A stretch of DNA of 64,000 nt. It comes from Streptomyces caeruleatus. Lineage in GTDB: Bacteria; Actinomycetota; Actinomycetes; Streptomycetales; Streptomycetaceae. The stretch spans positions 62,001 to 126,000 of the forward strand of contig NZ_KQ948935.1 in assembly GCF_001514235.1 (NCBI RefSeq), given 5' to 3'. How positions within the stretch are numbered: the first letter of the stretch is position 1; every line of letters begins with the position of its first letter. Of the stretch, positions 43,730 to 52,252 are shown piece after piece. Both the position numbers and the translations under genes were made by a program. The notes beneath the pieces were generated by a model that searched no databases, had not been told where the DNA came from, and saw only the letters and a list, made by a program, of their open reading frames with translations.

Positions 43730-44155
43730 ATGACTGATCTGCGGATACGGGCCGCTTCGGCCGACGACCTGGACGCCGTGCTGGCCTTCTGGAAGACGGC
43801 CGCCGAGGGCACGAGCATCAGCGACGACCGGGACGGCGTGGAGCGGCTGGTCGCCCGCGACCCCGAGGCGCTGATCCTGGCCGAGCTGGACGGGGAACTG
43901 GTCGGCACGGTGATCGCGGGCTTCGACGGCTGGCGCTGCCATCTGTACCGGCTCGCGGTGCACCCGGAGCGCCGGCGGCGGGGCATCGGCTCGGCGCTGC
44001 TCTCCGCCGCCGAGGAGAGGTTCGTACGGCTCGGTGGGCGCCGTGGCGACGCGATGGTGCTCCAGCGCAACGAGACCGCGCACCATGCCTGGCGCGCTGC
44101 CGGGTACGCGCCCGAGGACAAGTGGCGCCGGTGGGTGAAGCATCTGACCGACTGA
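43730..44155 (+). CDS. GNAT-family N-acetyltransferase
   Basis: 141 residues with the acetyl-CoA binding motif LYRLAVHPERRRRGIGSALLSAAEERF (motif A) and a C-terminal HHAWRAAGYAPEDKWRRWVKHL. Substrate unknown. A perfect palindrome directly abuts ATG 43730. Confidence 0.9.
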   Translation: MTDLRIRAASADDLDAVLAFWKTAAEGTSISDDRDGVERLVARDPEALILAELDGELVGTVIAGFDGWRCHLYRLAVHPERRRRGIGSALLSAAEERFVRLGGRRGDAMVLQRNETAHHAWRAAGYAPEDKWRRWVKHLTD

Positions 44156-44245
44156 GCCGAGCGCGACGGCCAGGACGAGGCACTTTGCCCATCCTTTACT
44201 ATTGGGGGACCACTTCGGTCCTCCCGTGAAAGGTGTGAGCGTCCG

Positions 44246-44308
44246 CCCATGGACGAGCCTCCCAGTACCCGACATCGCGCGATCCTCCCCACCCTGTCCG
44301 ACCATGGG
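44246..44308 (+). promoter_or_regulatory. Leader with paired CCCATGGAC / GACCATGGG
   Basis: Two copies of a GTCCGNCCATGG-type half-palindrome (44241-44254 and 44296-44308) that can pair with each other just upstream of the GGAGGTG ribosome site of the first CBS-domain gene. Possible translation-controlling leader; no known riboswitch class matches. Confidence 0.4.
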
Positions 44309-44322
44309 ACGGAGGTGACCCG

Positions 44323-45711
44323 ATGACCGAAGTGATCCTCCTGCTGGTGGCGATCCTGCTGTCGCTCGCCTGCGGTGCCTTCGTCGCGGCCGAGTTCTCG
44401 CTGACCACGGTCGAGCGCAGCGAGCTGGAAAGGGCCGTCGAGCGCGGCGAGCGAGGCGCTTCCGGCGCCCTGAAGGCCGTACGGAACCTGACCTTCCAGC
44501 TCTCCGGCGCCCAGCTCGGCATCACGGTGACCAACCTGGTCGTCGGCATGCTCTCCGAACCGTCCATCGCCAAGCTGATCGCGGGCCCGCTGGAGTCGCT
44601 CGGCGTCTCCAGCTCGGCGTCCGGCTCGATCGCGCTCGTGATCGGTACGGCACTGTCGACGATCGTCCTGATGGTCGTCGGCGAGCTGGTGCCGAAGAAC
44701 TGGGCGATCTCCTCGCCCCTGACCGTGGCGAAAACGGTCGGCAACGCCCAGCGCTGGTTCAGCGCGATCTTCCGCCCTTTCATCACCCACCTCAACAACA
44801 CGGCGAACCGCATAGTGCGCCGCTTCGGTGTGGAGCCCACCGAGGAGCTGGCCGCCGCGCGCGGCCCCCAGGAGCTGGCCGCCCTTGCCCGGCACTCGGC
44901 CCGCGAGGGCGCCCTGGAGGCGGACACCGCCGAGCTCTTCGTACGGACCCTGAACCTGGCCGACCTGACCGCGGAGAACGTCATGACCCCGCGCGTCCAG
45001 GTCATCGCCCTGGAGGCGCAGGCGACCTGCGAGGACGTGGCGAACGTGACGCGGGCGACCGGGTTGTCCCGGTTCCCCGTCTACCGCGGCAGCCTCGACT
45101 CGGTCGTGGGCACCGCGCACATCAAGGACATCCTGGCGGTGCCCGCCGAACGCCGGCCCCGCGTCTGTGTCGCCGAGCTGATGCGCGAGCCGCTGCTCGT
45201 CCCCGAGACGCTCACCGTCGACCGGCTCCTCGACCGGCTGTCCGGCAAGCGCACCATGGCCGTGGTCATCGACGAGTACGGCGGTACGGCAGGCGTGGCG
45301 ACGCTGGAGGACATCGTCGAGGAGGTCGTCGGCGAGGTGCGGGACGAGCACGACCCGCACGAGACGCCCGACCTCGCCCACGCGGGCAGTGACGCGGAGG
45401 GGCGGGAGCTGTACTCGGCGGACGGATCGGCGCGGGTGGACCAGCTCGCGCGGGTGGGCCTTCGGGCGCCGGAAGGACCGTTCGAGACGTTGGCCGGTCT
45501 CGTCGCGGCGGAGCTGGGCCGTATCCCCGCCGTCGGTGACCGCGTCGAGGTGGCCGGCTGGCGGCTCGACGTGGTGGACGCCACGGGCCGCCGGGCGGCC
45601 CGAGTGCTGCTGCACGCGCCGTTCGACGACGCGACGCAGAGCGAGACGCACGAGAAGTACGAGAGGAACCAGAGGAACCAGAGGAACGAGAAGAAGGAGG
45701 GCGGGCGATGA
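44323..45711 (+). CDS. CNNM/HlyC-type CBS-domain membrane protein (first of two)
   Basis: 462 residues. DUF21 domain with four helices at the N-terminus (GAFVAAEFSLTTVERSELERA...LSGAQLGITVTNLVVGMLSEPS...VVGELVPKNWAI), two CBS domains (NVMTPRVQVIAL; VCVAELMREPLLVPETL), then a CorC_HlyC domain (DEYGGTAGVATLEDIVEEVVGEVRDEHD...LAGLVAAELGRIPAVGDRVEVAGWRLDVVD). Likely Mg2+/cation efflux or sensing. The C-terminus ends in an Arg/Asn/Gln-rich tail (KYERNQRNQRNEKKEGG). It overlaps the next gene by 4 nt. Confidence 0.93.
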   Translation: MTEVILLLVAILLSLACGAFVAAEFSLTTVERSELERAVERGERGASGALKAVRNLTFQLSGAQLGITVTNLVVGMLSEPSIAKLIAGPLESLGVSSSASGSIALVIGTALSTIVLMVVGELVPKNWAISSPLTVAKTVGNAQRWFSAIFRPFITHLNNTANRIVRRFGVEPTEELAAARGPQELAALARHSAREGALEADTAELFVRTLNLADLTAENVMTPRVQVIALEAQATCEDVANVTRATGLSRFPVYRGSLDSVVGTAHIKDILAVPAERRPRVCVAELMREPLLVPETLTVDRLLDRLSGKRTMAVVIDEYGGTAGVATLEDIVEEVVGEVRDEHDPHETPDLAHAGSDAEGRELYSADGSARVDQLARVGLRAPEGPFETLAGLVAAELGRIPAVGDRVEVAGWRLDVVDATGRRAARVLLHAPFDDATQSETHEKYERNQRNQRNEKKEGGR

Positions 45712-46721
45712 CCGCCGTACAGCTGTTCATCGGCTTTCTGACGCTGGTCGTCAACGCCTTCTTCGTCGGCGCCGAGTTCGCGCTGATCTCGGTGCGGCGC
45801 TCGCAGATCGAACCGTACGCGGACCAGGGCGACCGGCGCGCCAAGAGCGTGCTGTGGGGTCTGCAGCACGTGTCCGCGCTGATGGCGGCCGCGCAGCTCG
45901 GCATCACGCTGTGCACGCTGGTCCTCGGTGTGGTCGCGGAGCCCGCGATCGAGCATCTGCTGGAGCCGGTGTTCCACGCGGTGGGCGTGCCGGAGGGCGC
46001 CGGGCACGTGGTCTCCTTCGTGATCGCGCTGACGCTGGCCACCTATCTGCACATGCTGCTCGGCGAGATGGTGCCGAAGAACATCGCGCTGGCCGAGCCG
46101 GTGCGCAGCGCGCTCATGCTCGGTCCGCCGCTGGTCACGCTGTCCCGTGCGCTGCGACCGGTCATCTTCACGATCAACGCCTTCGCCAACACGCTGCTGA
46201 AGCTCATGCGCGTCGAGGTCAAGGACGAGGTCACGGCGACCTTCTCGGACGCCGAGCTGGCCCGGCTGGTGCGTGACTCCGGCGAGGCCGGTCTCATCGA
46301 CGAGCGGGCACGCGAGCGGCTGCACGACGCCCTGGAACTGGGCCGCCGCCCGGTGCGCGACGTGGTCCTGCCGCTGGAACGCGTCGTCTACGCGCGCGTG
46401 GGCGTCACACCGGAGGAGCTGGAGGCACTGTCGGCCGAGTCGGGCTTCTCCCGCTTCCCGGTCGTGGACGAGGGCCGCCGGATCGTCGGCTACCTGCATG
46501 TGAAGGACGCGCTCGACGCCCCAGCGCGGAACGTGCCCTTCCAGGTGCGGGACATGCGCCCCATCGCCCGGATCCGGGAGAGCACCCCGCTCGACGACGT
46601 CCTCACGGCCATGCGCGGCAGCCGCACCCACCTGGCGGCCGCGGTGGGCGGCGACGGCCGGCTGGCGGGACTGGTGACCATGGAGGACGTGCTGCGGGAG
46701 TTGTTCGGGCAGCGCGCCTGA
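45708..46721 (+). CDS. CNNM/HlyC-type CBS-domain membrane protein (second of two)
   Basis: 337 residues. DUF21 membrane domain (NAFFVGAEFALISVRRSQIEPYADQGDRRAKSVLW...LGEMVPKNIALAEPV) and two CBS domains (DVVLPLERVVYARVG; DMRPIARIRESTPLDDVLTAMR). It lacks the CorC_HlyC domain of its partner. ATG 45708 overlaps the first gene's stop (ATGA), so the pair is made together and may form a heterodimer. Confidence 0.93.
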   Translation: MTAVQLFIGFLTLVVNAFFVGAEFALISVRRSQIEPYADQGDRRAKSVLWGLQHVSALMAAAQLGITLCTLVLGVVAEPAIEHLLEPVFHAVGVPEGAGHVVSFVIALTLATYLHMLLGEMVPKNIALAEPVRSALMLGPPLVTLSRALRPVIFTINAFANTLLKLMRVEVKDEVTATFSDAELARLVRDSGEAGLIDERARERLHDALELGRRPVRDVVLPLERVVYARVGVTPEELEALSAESGFSRFPVVDEGRRIVGYLHVKDALDAPARNVPFQVRDMRPIARIRESTPLDDVLTAMRGSRTHLAAAVGGDGRLAGLVTMEDVLRELFGQRA

Positions 46722-46817
46722 GGGGCCGGCCGGGGTGGCCGCCGGGGCTCGATATCCGGCGCAGCCCCCGGCCGACCGACCGATGGGTATGGTCCTCGGG
46801 CTACCATTTCTGTCGCC

Positions 46818-47600
46818 ATGCAGACGAACCCCACACACAGCAGCCTGGTCGCGGTCGGCGACTCCTTCACCGAGGGCATGTCGGACCTGCTCCCGGACGG
46901 TTCCTACCGGGGGTGGGCCGACCTCCTCGCCGGGCGGATGGCCGCCCGGACACCCGGATTCCGGTACGCCAACCTCGCGGTGCGAGGAAAACTGATCGGG
47001 CAGATCGTCGAGGAGCAGGTCGACGTGGCGGCCGCGATGGGCGCCGACGTGATCACTCTGGTCGGCGGGCTCAACGACACACTGCGGCCCAAGTGCGACA
47101 TGGGACGGGTGCGCGGCCTCCTGGAGGAGGCCGTGGAGAAACTTGCCCCGTCGTGCCGGCAGCTGGTGCTGATGCGCAGCCCGGGACGGCAGGGGCCGGT
47201 CCTCGAGCGGTTCCGGCCGCGTATGGAGGAGCTGTTCGCCTGCGTCGACGAGCTGGCCGAGCGGCACGGCGCGATCGTCGTCGACCTGTACGGGGCGCCC
47301 TCGCTCGGCGACCCCCGGCTGTGGGACGTGGACCGGCTGCATCTGACGGCCGAGGGGCACCGCCGGGTCGCGGAGGCGGTGTGGCAGACGCTCGGCTACG
47401 ACCCCGAGGACACCGAGTGGCGTACGCCGATACCGGCCACGCTGCCGCCCGGGTGGGTCGCACGGCGGGTCGCGGACGCCCGGTTCGCCCGGCAGTACCT
47501 GCTGCCGTGGATCGGGCGGCGGCTGACCGGCCGGTCCTCCGGTGACGGCCTGCCGGCCAAGCGGCCGGAGCTGCTGCCGTACGAGGGTCCGGCGGCGTAG
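46818..47600 (+). CDS. SGNH/GDSL-family esterase
   Basis: 260 residues. Block I VAVGDSFTEGM (Ser), block III-like VGGLNDTLRP (Asn), block V DVDRLHLTAEGH (Asp and His). No signal peptide, so cytoplasmic. Substrate unknown. No ribosome site; a TACCAT box 10 nt before ATG 46818 suggests a very short or absent leader. Confidence 0.9.
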   Translation: MQTNPTHSSLVAVGDSFTEGMSDLLPDGSYRGWADLLAGRMAARTPGFRYANLAVRGKLIGQIVEEQVDVAAAMGADVITLVGGLNDTLRPKCDMGRVRGLLEEAVEKLAPSCRQLVLMRSPGRQGPVLERFRPRMEELFACVDELAERHGAIVVDLYGAPSLGDPRLWDVDRLHLTAEGHRRVAEAVWQTLGYDPEDTEWRTPIPATLPPGWVARRVADARFARQYLLPWIGRRLTGRSSGDGLPAKRPELLPYEGPAA

Positions 47601-47625
47601 CGCCGGCCGGGTCCGCGCGTCCGGC

Positions 47626-47688
47626 CAGCACGAGGGTGCCGGACCGTCCGGACAGCATGAGGGTGCCGGACCGTCCGCCCGGCACCCT
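47626..47688. terminator. Tandem repeat and hairpin between convergent genes
   Basis: Two direct copies of a roughly 26-nt unit containing GAGGGTGCCGGACCGTCCG (47626-47651, 47653-47678); the second pairs with CCGGCACCCT to give a 10-bp stem (47660-47669 / 47679-47688). Acts as terminator for the esterase gene and the surface-protein gene. Confidence 0.75.
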
Positions 47689-47696
47689 GAGCCTTC

Positions 47697-48629
47697 CTAC
47701 CGACGGGACGCGGCCCGGCTGCGCCGGTACAGGACGGTTCCCGCGACCAGCAGCGCTCCACTGGCGGCGATGCCTCCGACGACGTTCCCTACCTCGACGC
47801 CGGTCTCGGGCATCTGCGGGTGCTCCTTCTCCGGGGGCGTCGGCTTGTGCTCGTGGGGCGGCGGGGTGGGCTCGCCGGGCGAGTCCTCGCCGTAGCCGTA
47901 CCCGTAGCCGTCCTCCTGCGACTCCTCGGCGCCGTAGCCGCGGGGCTCCTCCTCGCCGTAGCCGTAGCCGCCCGACTTCTCGTCGCCGTAGCCGTGGTCC
48001 TTCGGCTCGTCTTCGCCGTAGCCGTACCCGTAGCCGCCCGACTTCTCGTCGTCCCGGCCGTATCCGCTCGACTTCTCGTCGTCCCGGCCGTATCCGCTCG
48101 ACTTCTCGTCGTCCCGGCCGTATCCGCTCGACTCTTCCGCGCCGTAACCGTGGTCCTTCGGTTTGTCGGTGCCGTAACCGTGGTCTCTCGGCTTGTCGGT
48201 GCCGTATCCCTGCTCGGCAGGCTTCTCCGCGCCATAACCGTGATCGCTCGGCTTGTCGGTGCCATAGCTCTGGCTGCTCGGCTCTTCGGCTCCGTAGCCG
48301 GAGTTTCCATATCCGGGGGTGCTGTTTTCAGAACTCGGCCGGGACTCCTCCGTGTGGCTGAACTTTTCGTTCAGCGCACCGAATTTGTCGTGCATCTCGC
48401 CGATTCTCTCGTGCATCCTGCCGAATTTGTCATGCATGTTGGCGAGTTTGTCGTCCAGCTCGTCCAGCCCGTCAGAGCCCCATGGATCCGTACGGCCCGA
48501 CAGTGCGGAGGCGGAGTTCACCACGGTCCCCTGCACGCGTGGGGCCGAGGACGCGCATGTGCCGTACAGAGAAAGGGCGCTCGTCGTGGCGGCGGCCACA
48601 ATCAATCCCCTGGTCAGGGCCTGTCGCAT
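47697..48629 (-). CDS. Gly/Tyr-repeat cell-wall-anchored surface protein
   Basis: 310 residues. Signal peptide MRQALTRGLIVAAATTSALSLYG...SSA; a short coiled stretch (LDELDDKLANMHDKFGRMHERIGEMHDKFGALNEKF); then about 150 residues of charged YG repeats (YGTDKPxDHG, YGAEKP, SSGYGRDDEK three times, GYGYGEDEP); a Pro/Glu spacer; and a sortase-type C-terminus with MPETG, hydrophobic helix VGNVVGGIAASGALLVAGTVLY and RRSRAASRR. No chaplin domain. Surface role, such as adhesion or hydration of hyphae, is inferred. Confidence 0.85.
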   Translation of the reverse strand: MRQALTRGLIVAAATTSALSLYGTCASSAPRVQGTVVNSASALSGRTDPWGSDGLDELDDKLANMHDKFGRMHERIGEMHDKFGALNEKFSHTEESRPSSENSTPGYGNSGYGAEEPSSQSYGTDKPSDHGYGAEKPAEQGYGTDKPRDHGYGTDKPKDHGYGAEESSGYGRDDEKSSGYGRDDEKSSGYGRDDEKSGGYGYGYGEDEPKDHGYGDEKSGGYGYGEEEPRGYGAEESQEDGYGYGYGEDSPGEPTPPPHEHKPTPPEKEHPQMPETGVEVGNVVGGIAASGALLVAGTVLYRRSRAASRR

Positions 48630-48999
48630 TCTCGTTTTCTCTCTCTCGGGCGGAATGGGGGAGCCGACGGTCGGTCATGGACGCCGATGTCGTCGATTGC
48701 CGGGATTCGCGAGGTCGTCGCAGGAGCCGTGATGCCGCACGTTCACAATCGCCACGACGTGCAGACTATGAACGAGAGAGGGAGGTCCCAGGAAGCGAGG
48801 ACGCGACGACTGCCAGGGAATTCACCCGATCGCCCGCCGACATCGGCGTCCACGGGCCAAATCACGTCGAGACCGGCGTCCGTCCCGCGGCGCTCTCGCG
48901 GTCCGGCGGACGGGTTGCACGTGGAGCGTCTCTGACCTGGGGCGCTCAGCGCTGGACAGCCGGCCGGGGCCCGCCGGGCGACGGGTAAACTCCGGACAC
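48630..48999. other. 370-nt intergenic region upstream of purB
   Basis: Divergent promoter region for the surface protein and purB. No ORF with family features. The only recognisable signal is the purB -10 box TAAACT (48986-48991), 8 nt before GTG 49000. Confidence 0.5.
48986..48991 (+). promoter_or_regulatory. -10 box of leaderless purB
   Basis: TAAACT, 8 nt before the GTG start; no Shine-Dalgarno sequence. Confidence 0.6.
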
Positions 49000-50442
49000 G
49001 TGACTTCTGCGCCCGCCAAGCCCCGCATCCCGAACGTCCTCGCCGGACGCTACGCCTCCACCGAGCTCGCCACGCTCTGGTCCCCCGAGCAGAAGGTGAA
49101 GCTGGAGCGGCAGCTCTGGCTCGCCGTGCTGCGGGCCCAGAAGGACCTGGGCATCGAGGTGCCGGACGAGGCGCTCGCCGACTACGAGCGTGTCCTGGAC
49201 ACCGTCGACCTGGCCTCGATCGCCGAGCGCGAGAAGGTCACGCGGCACGACGTGAAGGCGCGGATCGAGGAGTTCAACGACCTCGCCGGGCACGAGCACG
49301 TGCACAAGGGCATGACGTCCCGCGACCTCACGGAGAACGTCGAGCAGCTCCAGATCCGGCTCTCGCTGGAGCTCATCCGCGACCGTACGGTGTCCGTTCT
49401 GGCGCGCCTCGGCAAGCTGGCCGGTGAGTACGGCGAGCTGGTCATGGCCGGCCGCTCGCACAACGTCGCCGCGCAGGCCACGACGCTGGGCAAGCGCTTC
49501 GCGACCGGCGCCGACGAGCTGCTCGTCGCCTACGGCCGGGTCGAGGAGCTGCTCGGCCGCTACCCGCTGCGCGGCATCAAGGGCCCCGTCGGCACGGCGC
49601 AGGACATGCTCGACCTGCTCGGCGGGGACGCCTCGAAGCTGGCAGACCTGGAGAACCGGATCGCCGGGCACCTGGGCTTCTCGCAGGCCTTCACCTCCGT
49701 CGGTCAGGTCTACCCCCGCTCCCTCGACTACGAGGTCGTCACCGCTCTGGTGCAGCTGGCGGCCGCGCCGTCCTCGCTGGCCAAGACGATCCGGCTGATG
49801 GCCGGGCACGAGCTGGTGACGGAGGGCTTCAAGCCGGGCCAGGTCGGCTCGTCCGCGATGCCGCACAAGATGAACACGCGGTCCTGCGAGCGCGTCAACG
49901 GCCTGATGGTCATCCTGCGCGGCTACGCCTCGATGACCGGCGAGCTGGCGGGCGACCAGTGGAACGAGGGCGATGTCTCGTGCTCGGTGGTGCGCCGGGT
50001 CGCGCTGCCCGACGCGTTCTTCGCGCTCGACGGTCTGCTGGAGACGTTCCTGACGGTGCTGGACGAGTTCGGCGCGTTCCCGGCGGTCGTGGCCCGTGAG
50101 CTGGACCGCTACCTGCCGTTCCTCGCCACCACCAAGGTGCTGATGGGCGCGGTGCGCGCGGGCGTCGGCCGTGAGGTCGCGCACGAGGCGATCAAGGAGA
50201 ACGCTGTCGCCTCGGCGCTGGCGATGCGCGAGCAGGGCGCCGAGCGCAACGAGCTGCTGGACAAGCTGGCCGCCGACGAGCGCATCCCGCTCGACCGCGC
50301 CCAGCTGGACGCGCTCATGGCCGACAAGCTCTCCTTCACCGGTGCCGCCGCCGACCAGGTCGGCGTCGTGGTCGGCCGGGTCGAGGAGATCGTGAAGCAG
50401 CGCCCGGAGGCCGCCGGCTACACCCCCGGGGCAATCCTCTAG
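49000..50442 (+). CDS. purB: Adenylosuccinate lyase
   Basis: 480 residues. It cleaves SAICAR and adenylosuccinate in purine synthesis. Fumarase-superfamily signature GSSAMPHKMNTRSCERVNGL, catalytic region TSRDLTENVEQLQ with the preceding HEHVHKGMTSRD, and GRSHNVAAQATTLGKRFA. The mismatch glycosylase gene starts 13 nt after its stop. Confidence 0.97.
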   Translation: MTSAPAKPRIPNVLAGRYASTELATLWSPEQKVKLERQLWLAVLRAQKDLGIEVPDEALADYERVLDTVDLASIAEREKVTRHDVKARIEEFNDLAGHEHVHKGMTSRDLTENVEQLQIRLSLELIRDRTVSVLARLGKLAGEYGELVMAGRSHNVAAQATTLGKRFATGADELLVAYGRVEELLGRYPLRGIKGPVGTAQDMLDLLGGDASKLADLENRIAGHLGFSQAFTSVGQVYPRSLDYEVVTALVQLAAAPSSLAKTIRLMAGHELVTEGFKPGQVGSSAMPHKMNTRSCERVNGLMVILRGYASMTGELAGDQWNEGDVSCSVVRRVALPDAFFALDGLLETFLTVLDEFGAFPAVVARELDRYLPFLATTKVLMGAVRAGVGREVAHEAIKENAVASALAMREQGAERNELLDKLAADERIPLDRAQLDALMADKLSFTGAAADQVGVVVGRVEEIVKQRPEAAGYTPGAIL

Positions 50443-50455
50443 CGCGTCGCACGCC

Positions 50456-51004
50456 ATGGCGCGCTTCACCGCCGAGCAGTTGGAGGCCGCTCGCGACCGT
50501 CTGGTACCGGACGTCGTCGCGGACGGTCTCCATGTGCTGTTCTGCGGCATCAACCCCGGTCTGATGACGGCCGCGACCGGCCATCACTTCGCCCGTCCCG
50601 GCAACCGGTTCTGGCCGGTCCTGCATCTGTCGGGGTTCACGCCGAGGCTCTTGAAGCCTTCGGAGCAGGGTGAGTTGCTGTCCTACGGCCTCGGCATCAC
50701 GAACGTCGTCGCCAGGGCTACCGCGCGCGCCGACGAGCTGAGCGCCGAGGAGTACCGCGAGGGCGGGCGGCTGCTGGCGACCAAGGTGGCGCGGCTGCGG
50801 CCGCGTTGGCTGGCCGTCGTCGGGGTCACCGCCTACCGGGCGGCTTTCGACGACCGCAAGGCCCAGGTGGGTCCGCAGGAGCGGACGATCGGGGACACGC
50901 GTGTGTGGGTGCTGCCGAATCCGAGCGGGCTCAACGCGCACTGGACGGCGGCGACGATGGCGGAGGAGTTCGGGCGGCTGCGGGCTGCGGCTGCCGAGGC
51001 CTGA
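50456..51004 (+). CDS. mug: G/T(U)-mismatch-specific DNA glycosylase (Mug/TDG family)
   Basis: 182 residues. Removes U or T opposite G. Motif 1 FCGINPGLMTAATGHHFARPGNRFWPVLH with Asn in GINPG, and motif 2 LPNPSGLNAHWT. It probably shares the purB transcript (13-nt gap). A DNA repair gene close to three DNA-damage-type promoters. Confidence 0.94.
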   Translation: MARFTAEQLEAARDRLVPDVVADGLHVLFCGINPGLMTAATGHHFARPGNRFWPVLHLSGFTPRLLKPSEQGELLSYGLGITNVVARATARADELSAEEYREGGRLLATKVARLRPRWLAVVGVTAYRAAFDDRKAQVGPQERTIGDTRVWVLPNPSGLNAHWTAATMAEEFGRLRAAAAEA

Positions 51005-51053
51005 CAGATCGCAGCACGCTGACGCCGGGCAGGTCATGGCGGCGCCTGGCAGG

Positions 51054-51482
51054 TCATGGCGGGTCGATCTCCGTGACCACGCCGAGCAGCTTCACGTCGT
51101 CGGCCTCGTCCAGGTCGGCGACGACGGCCGCGACCCAACGGCCGGTCCCCTCCACTTCCCAGACAGAGGCCACGCGGGCGCGGGCGCTGAGCGAGGCCCA
51201 GGGCTCGGGTATCTCCTCCTGCTCGGTGCGCAGCGAGACGGTCTGGAGGTTGTAGGGGCCCGTCTCTCTCCATCGGGTCGCGAACCGCTCGTCCAGGGCG
51301 TCGCGGTACTTCTCGTACTGCTCCATGGTCTCCGCACGGGTCCCACAGTTGTCGTGACCGCTCTCTAACACCACGACGTGGTAGCCGGGGCCGCTCTCGT
51401 CGCCGTTCGACGAGGTGCGCTCCGCCGTGAACGGGCGGAAGCACAGCTCGTCGATGAGGGCGATGTGCCGTGCGATGTTCAT
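51054..51482 (-). CDS. Unknown small protein with TTA codon and damage-type promoter
   Basis: 142 residues, no signal peptide or helix anchor. Sequence MNIARHIALIDELCFRPF...GYHVVVLESGHDNCGTRAETMEQYEKYRDALDERFATRWRETGPYNLQTVSLRTEQEE...VASVWEVEGTGRWVAAVVADLDEADDVKLLGVVTEIDPP; family not recognised. Codon 39 (51366-51368) is TTA, one of two in the window's genes. A TTGTCAGTG-type promoter sits just upstream with its -10 element 7 nt before ATG 51482 and no ribosome site (leaderless). Confidence 0.7.
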   Translation of the reverse strand: MNIARHIALIDELCFRPFTAERTSSNGDESGPGYHVVVLESGHDNCGTRAETMEQYEKYRDALDERFATRWRETGPYNLQTVSLRTEQEEIPEPWASLSARARVASVWEVEGTGRWVAAVVADLDEADDVKLLGVVTEIDPP

Positions 51483-51489
51483 GCGTTCC

Positions 51490-51512
51490 AGTAAACCCGG
51501 CACCACTGACAA
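51490..51512 (-). promoter_or_regulatory. RecA-NDp/PafBC-like promoter of the small unknown gene
   Basis: On the minus strand: TTGTCAGTG, 8 nt, TTTACT, then 7 nt to ATG 51482. The nonamer is a full match to the actinobacterial damage promoter; the -10 departs at its second base. Confidence 0.7.
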
Positions 51513-51523
51513 TTGGCGTGCCG

Positions 51524-52249
51524 TCAGGCGTCCCGCCGCCGTACGCTCCACGCCCCCGCCAGCAGCGCCGCCGTCGTCCACAGCGCGGTGACCGCCAGGC
51601 CGGACCACGGTCCGAGGGCGCCGTCGTACGTCTGGTGCAGGGCGATCTGTCCGGCCTTGTCGGGCAGGAAGTCCGCCACGGTGCCCGCGGCGTCGCCGAT
51701 GACGAAGGACACCACGAGGATGAACGGGATCAGGACGGAGAGCGTGGCCACTCCACTGCGGAGCACGGCGGTCAGGCCGGCCGCGAACAGGGCCATGAGC
51801 ATGAGGTAGATCCCGCAGCCCAGGACGGCGCGCACCTGCTCGCCCGTCGTGACCCCGTCCGCCGCCGAACCCATTCCCGCGCGTGCCACGGCGTACGCCG
51901 TGCAGGCGGTGAGGAGACCGACGAGCAGTGCCGGCACGGCGACGGCCGTCATCTTGGCGGCGAACCACCGTCCGCGCTGCGGCACCGCGGCGAGCGTCAG
52001 CCGGAGCGCACCCCCGTGGTACTCCGACGACACGGCCATGGCGCCGAACGAGATGGCCGCGATCTGGCCGGGCAGCACACCGGACAGTGCGGTGAACAGC
52101 GGGTCGAACTCGGGGTCGGAACTGCCGTCGGAGCCGGCCAGCGCGGAGAACGCCGTGGTGGCGGCGAACAGTGCGAGCAGCGCTCCCGGCAGCGAGCGGA
52201 GCGTACGGATCTTGAGCCACTCCGAGTGGAGCACGGGTCTGAATCCCAT
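51524..52249 (-). CDS. ABC-2 type transporter permease
   Basis: 241 residues with six membrane segments and the ABC-2 N-terminus FRPVLHSEWLKIRTLRSLPGALL, then FGAMAVSSEYHGGALRLTLAAVPQRGRWFAAKM. Lies 3 nt after the ATPase gene; together an efflux unit. The adjacent divergent NarL-type two-component system is the likely regulator. Confidence 0.92.
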   Translation of the reverse strand: MGFRPVLHSEWLKIRTLRSLPGALLALFAATTAFSALAGSDGSSDPEFDPLFTALSGVLPGQIAAISFGAMAVSSEYHGGALRLTLAAVPQRGRWFAAKMTAVAVPALLVGLLTACTAYAVARAGMGSAADGVTTGEQVRAVLGCGIYLMLMALFAAGLTAVLRSGVATLSVLIPFILVVSFVIGDAAGTVADFLPDKAGQIALHQTYDGALGPWSGLAVTALWTTAALLAGAWSVRRRDA

Positions 52250-52252
52250 GGT

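Noticed and set aside
44156..44322. M-box or yybP-type riboswitch before the CBS-domain genes
   Set aside because: The conserved blocks of these classes are not present; only CCATGG pairing is seen.
48140..48270. TGTCGGTG within the surface-protein gene as damage promoters
   Set aside because: They are part of the coding YG repeats, with no start codon or -10 at the right distance.
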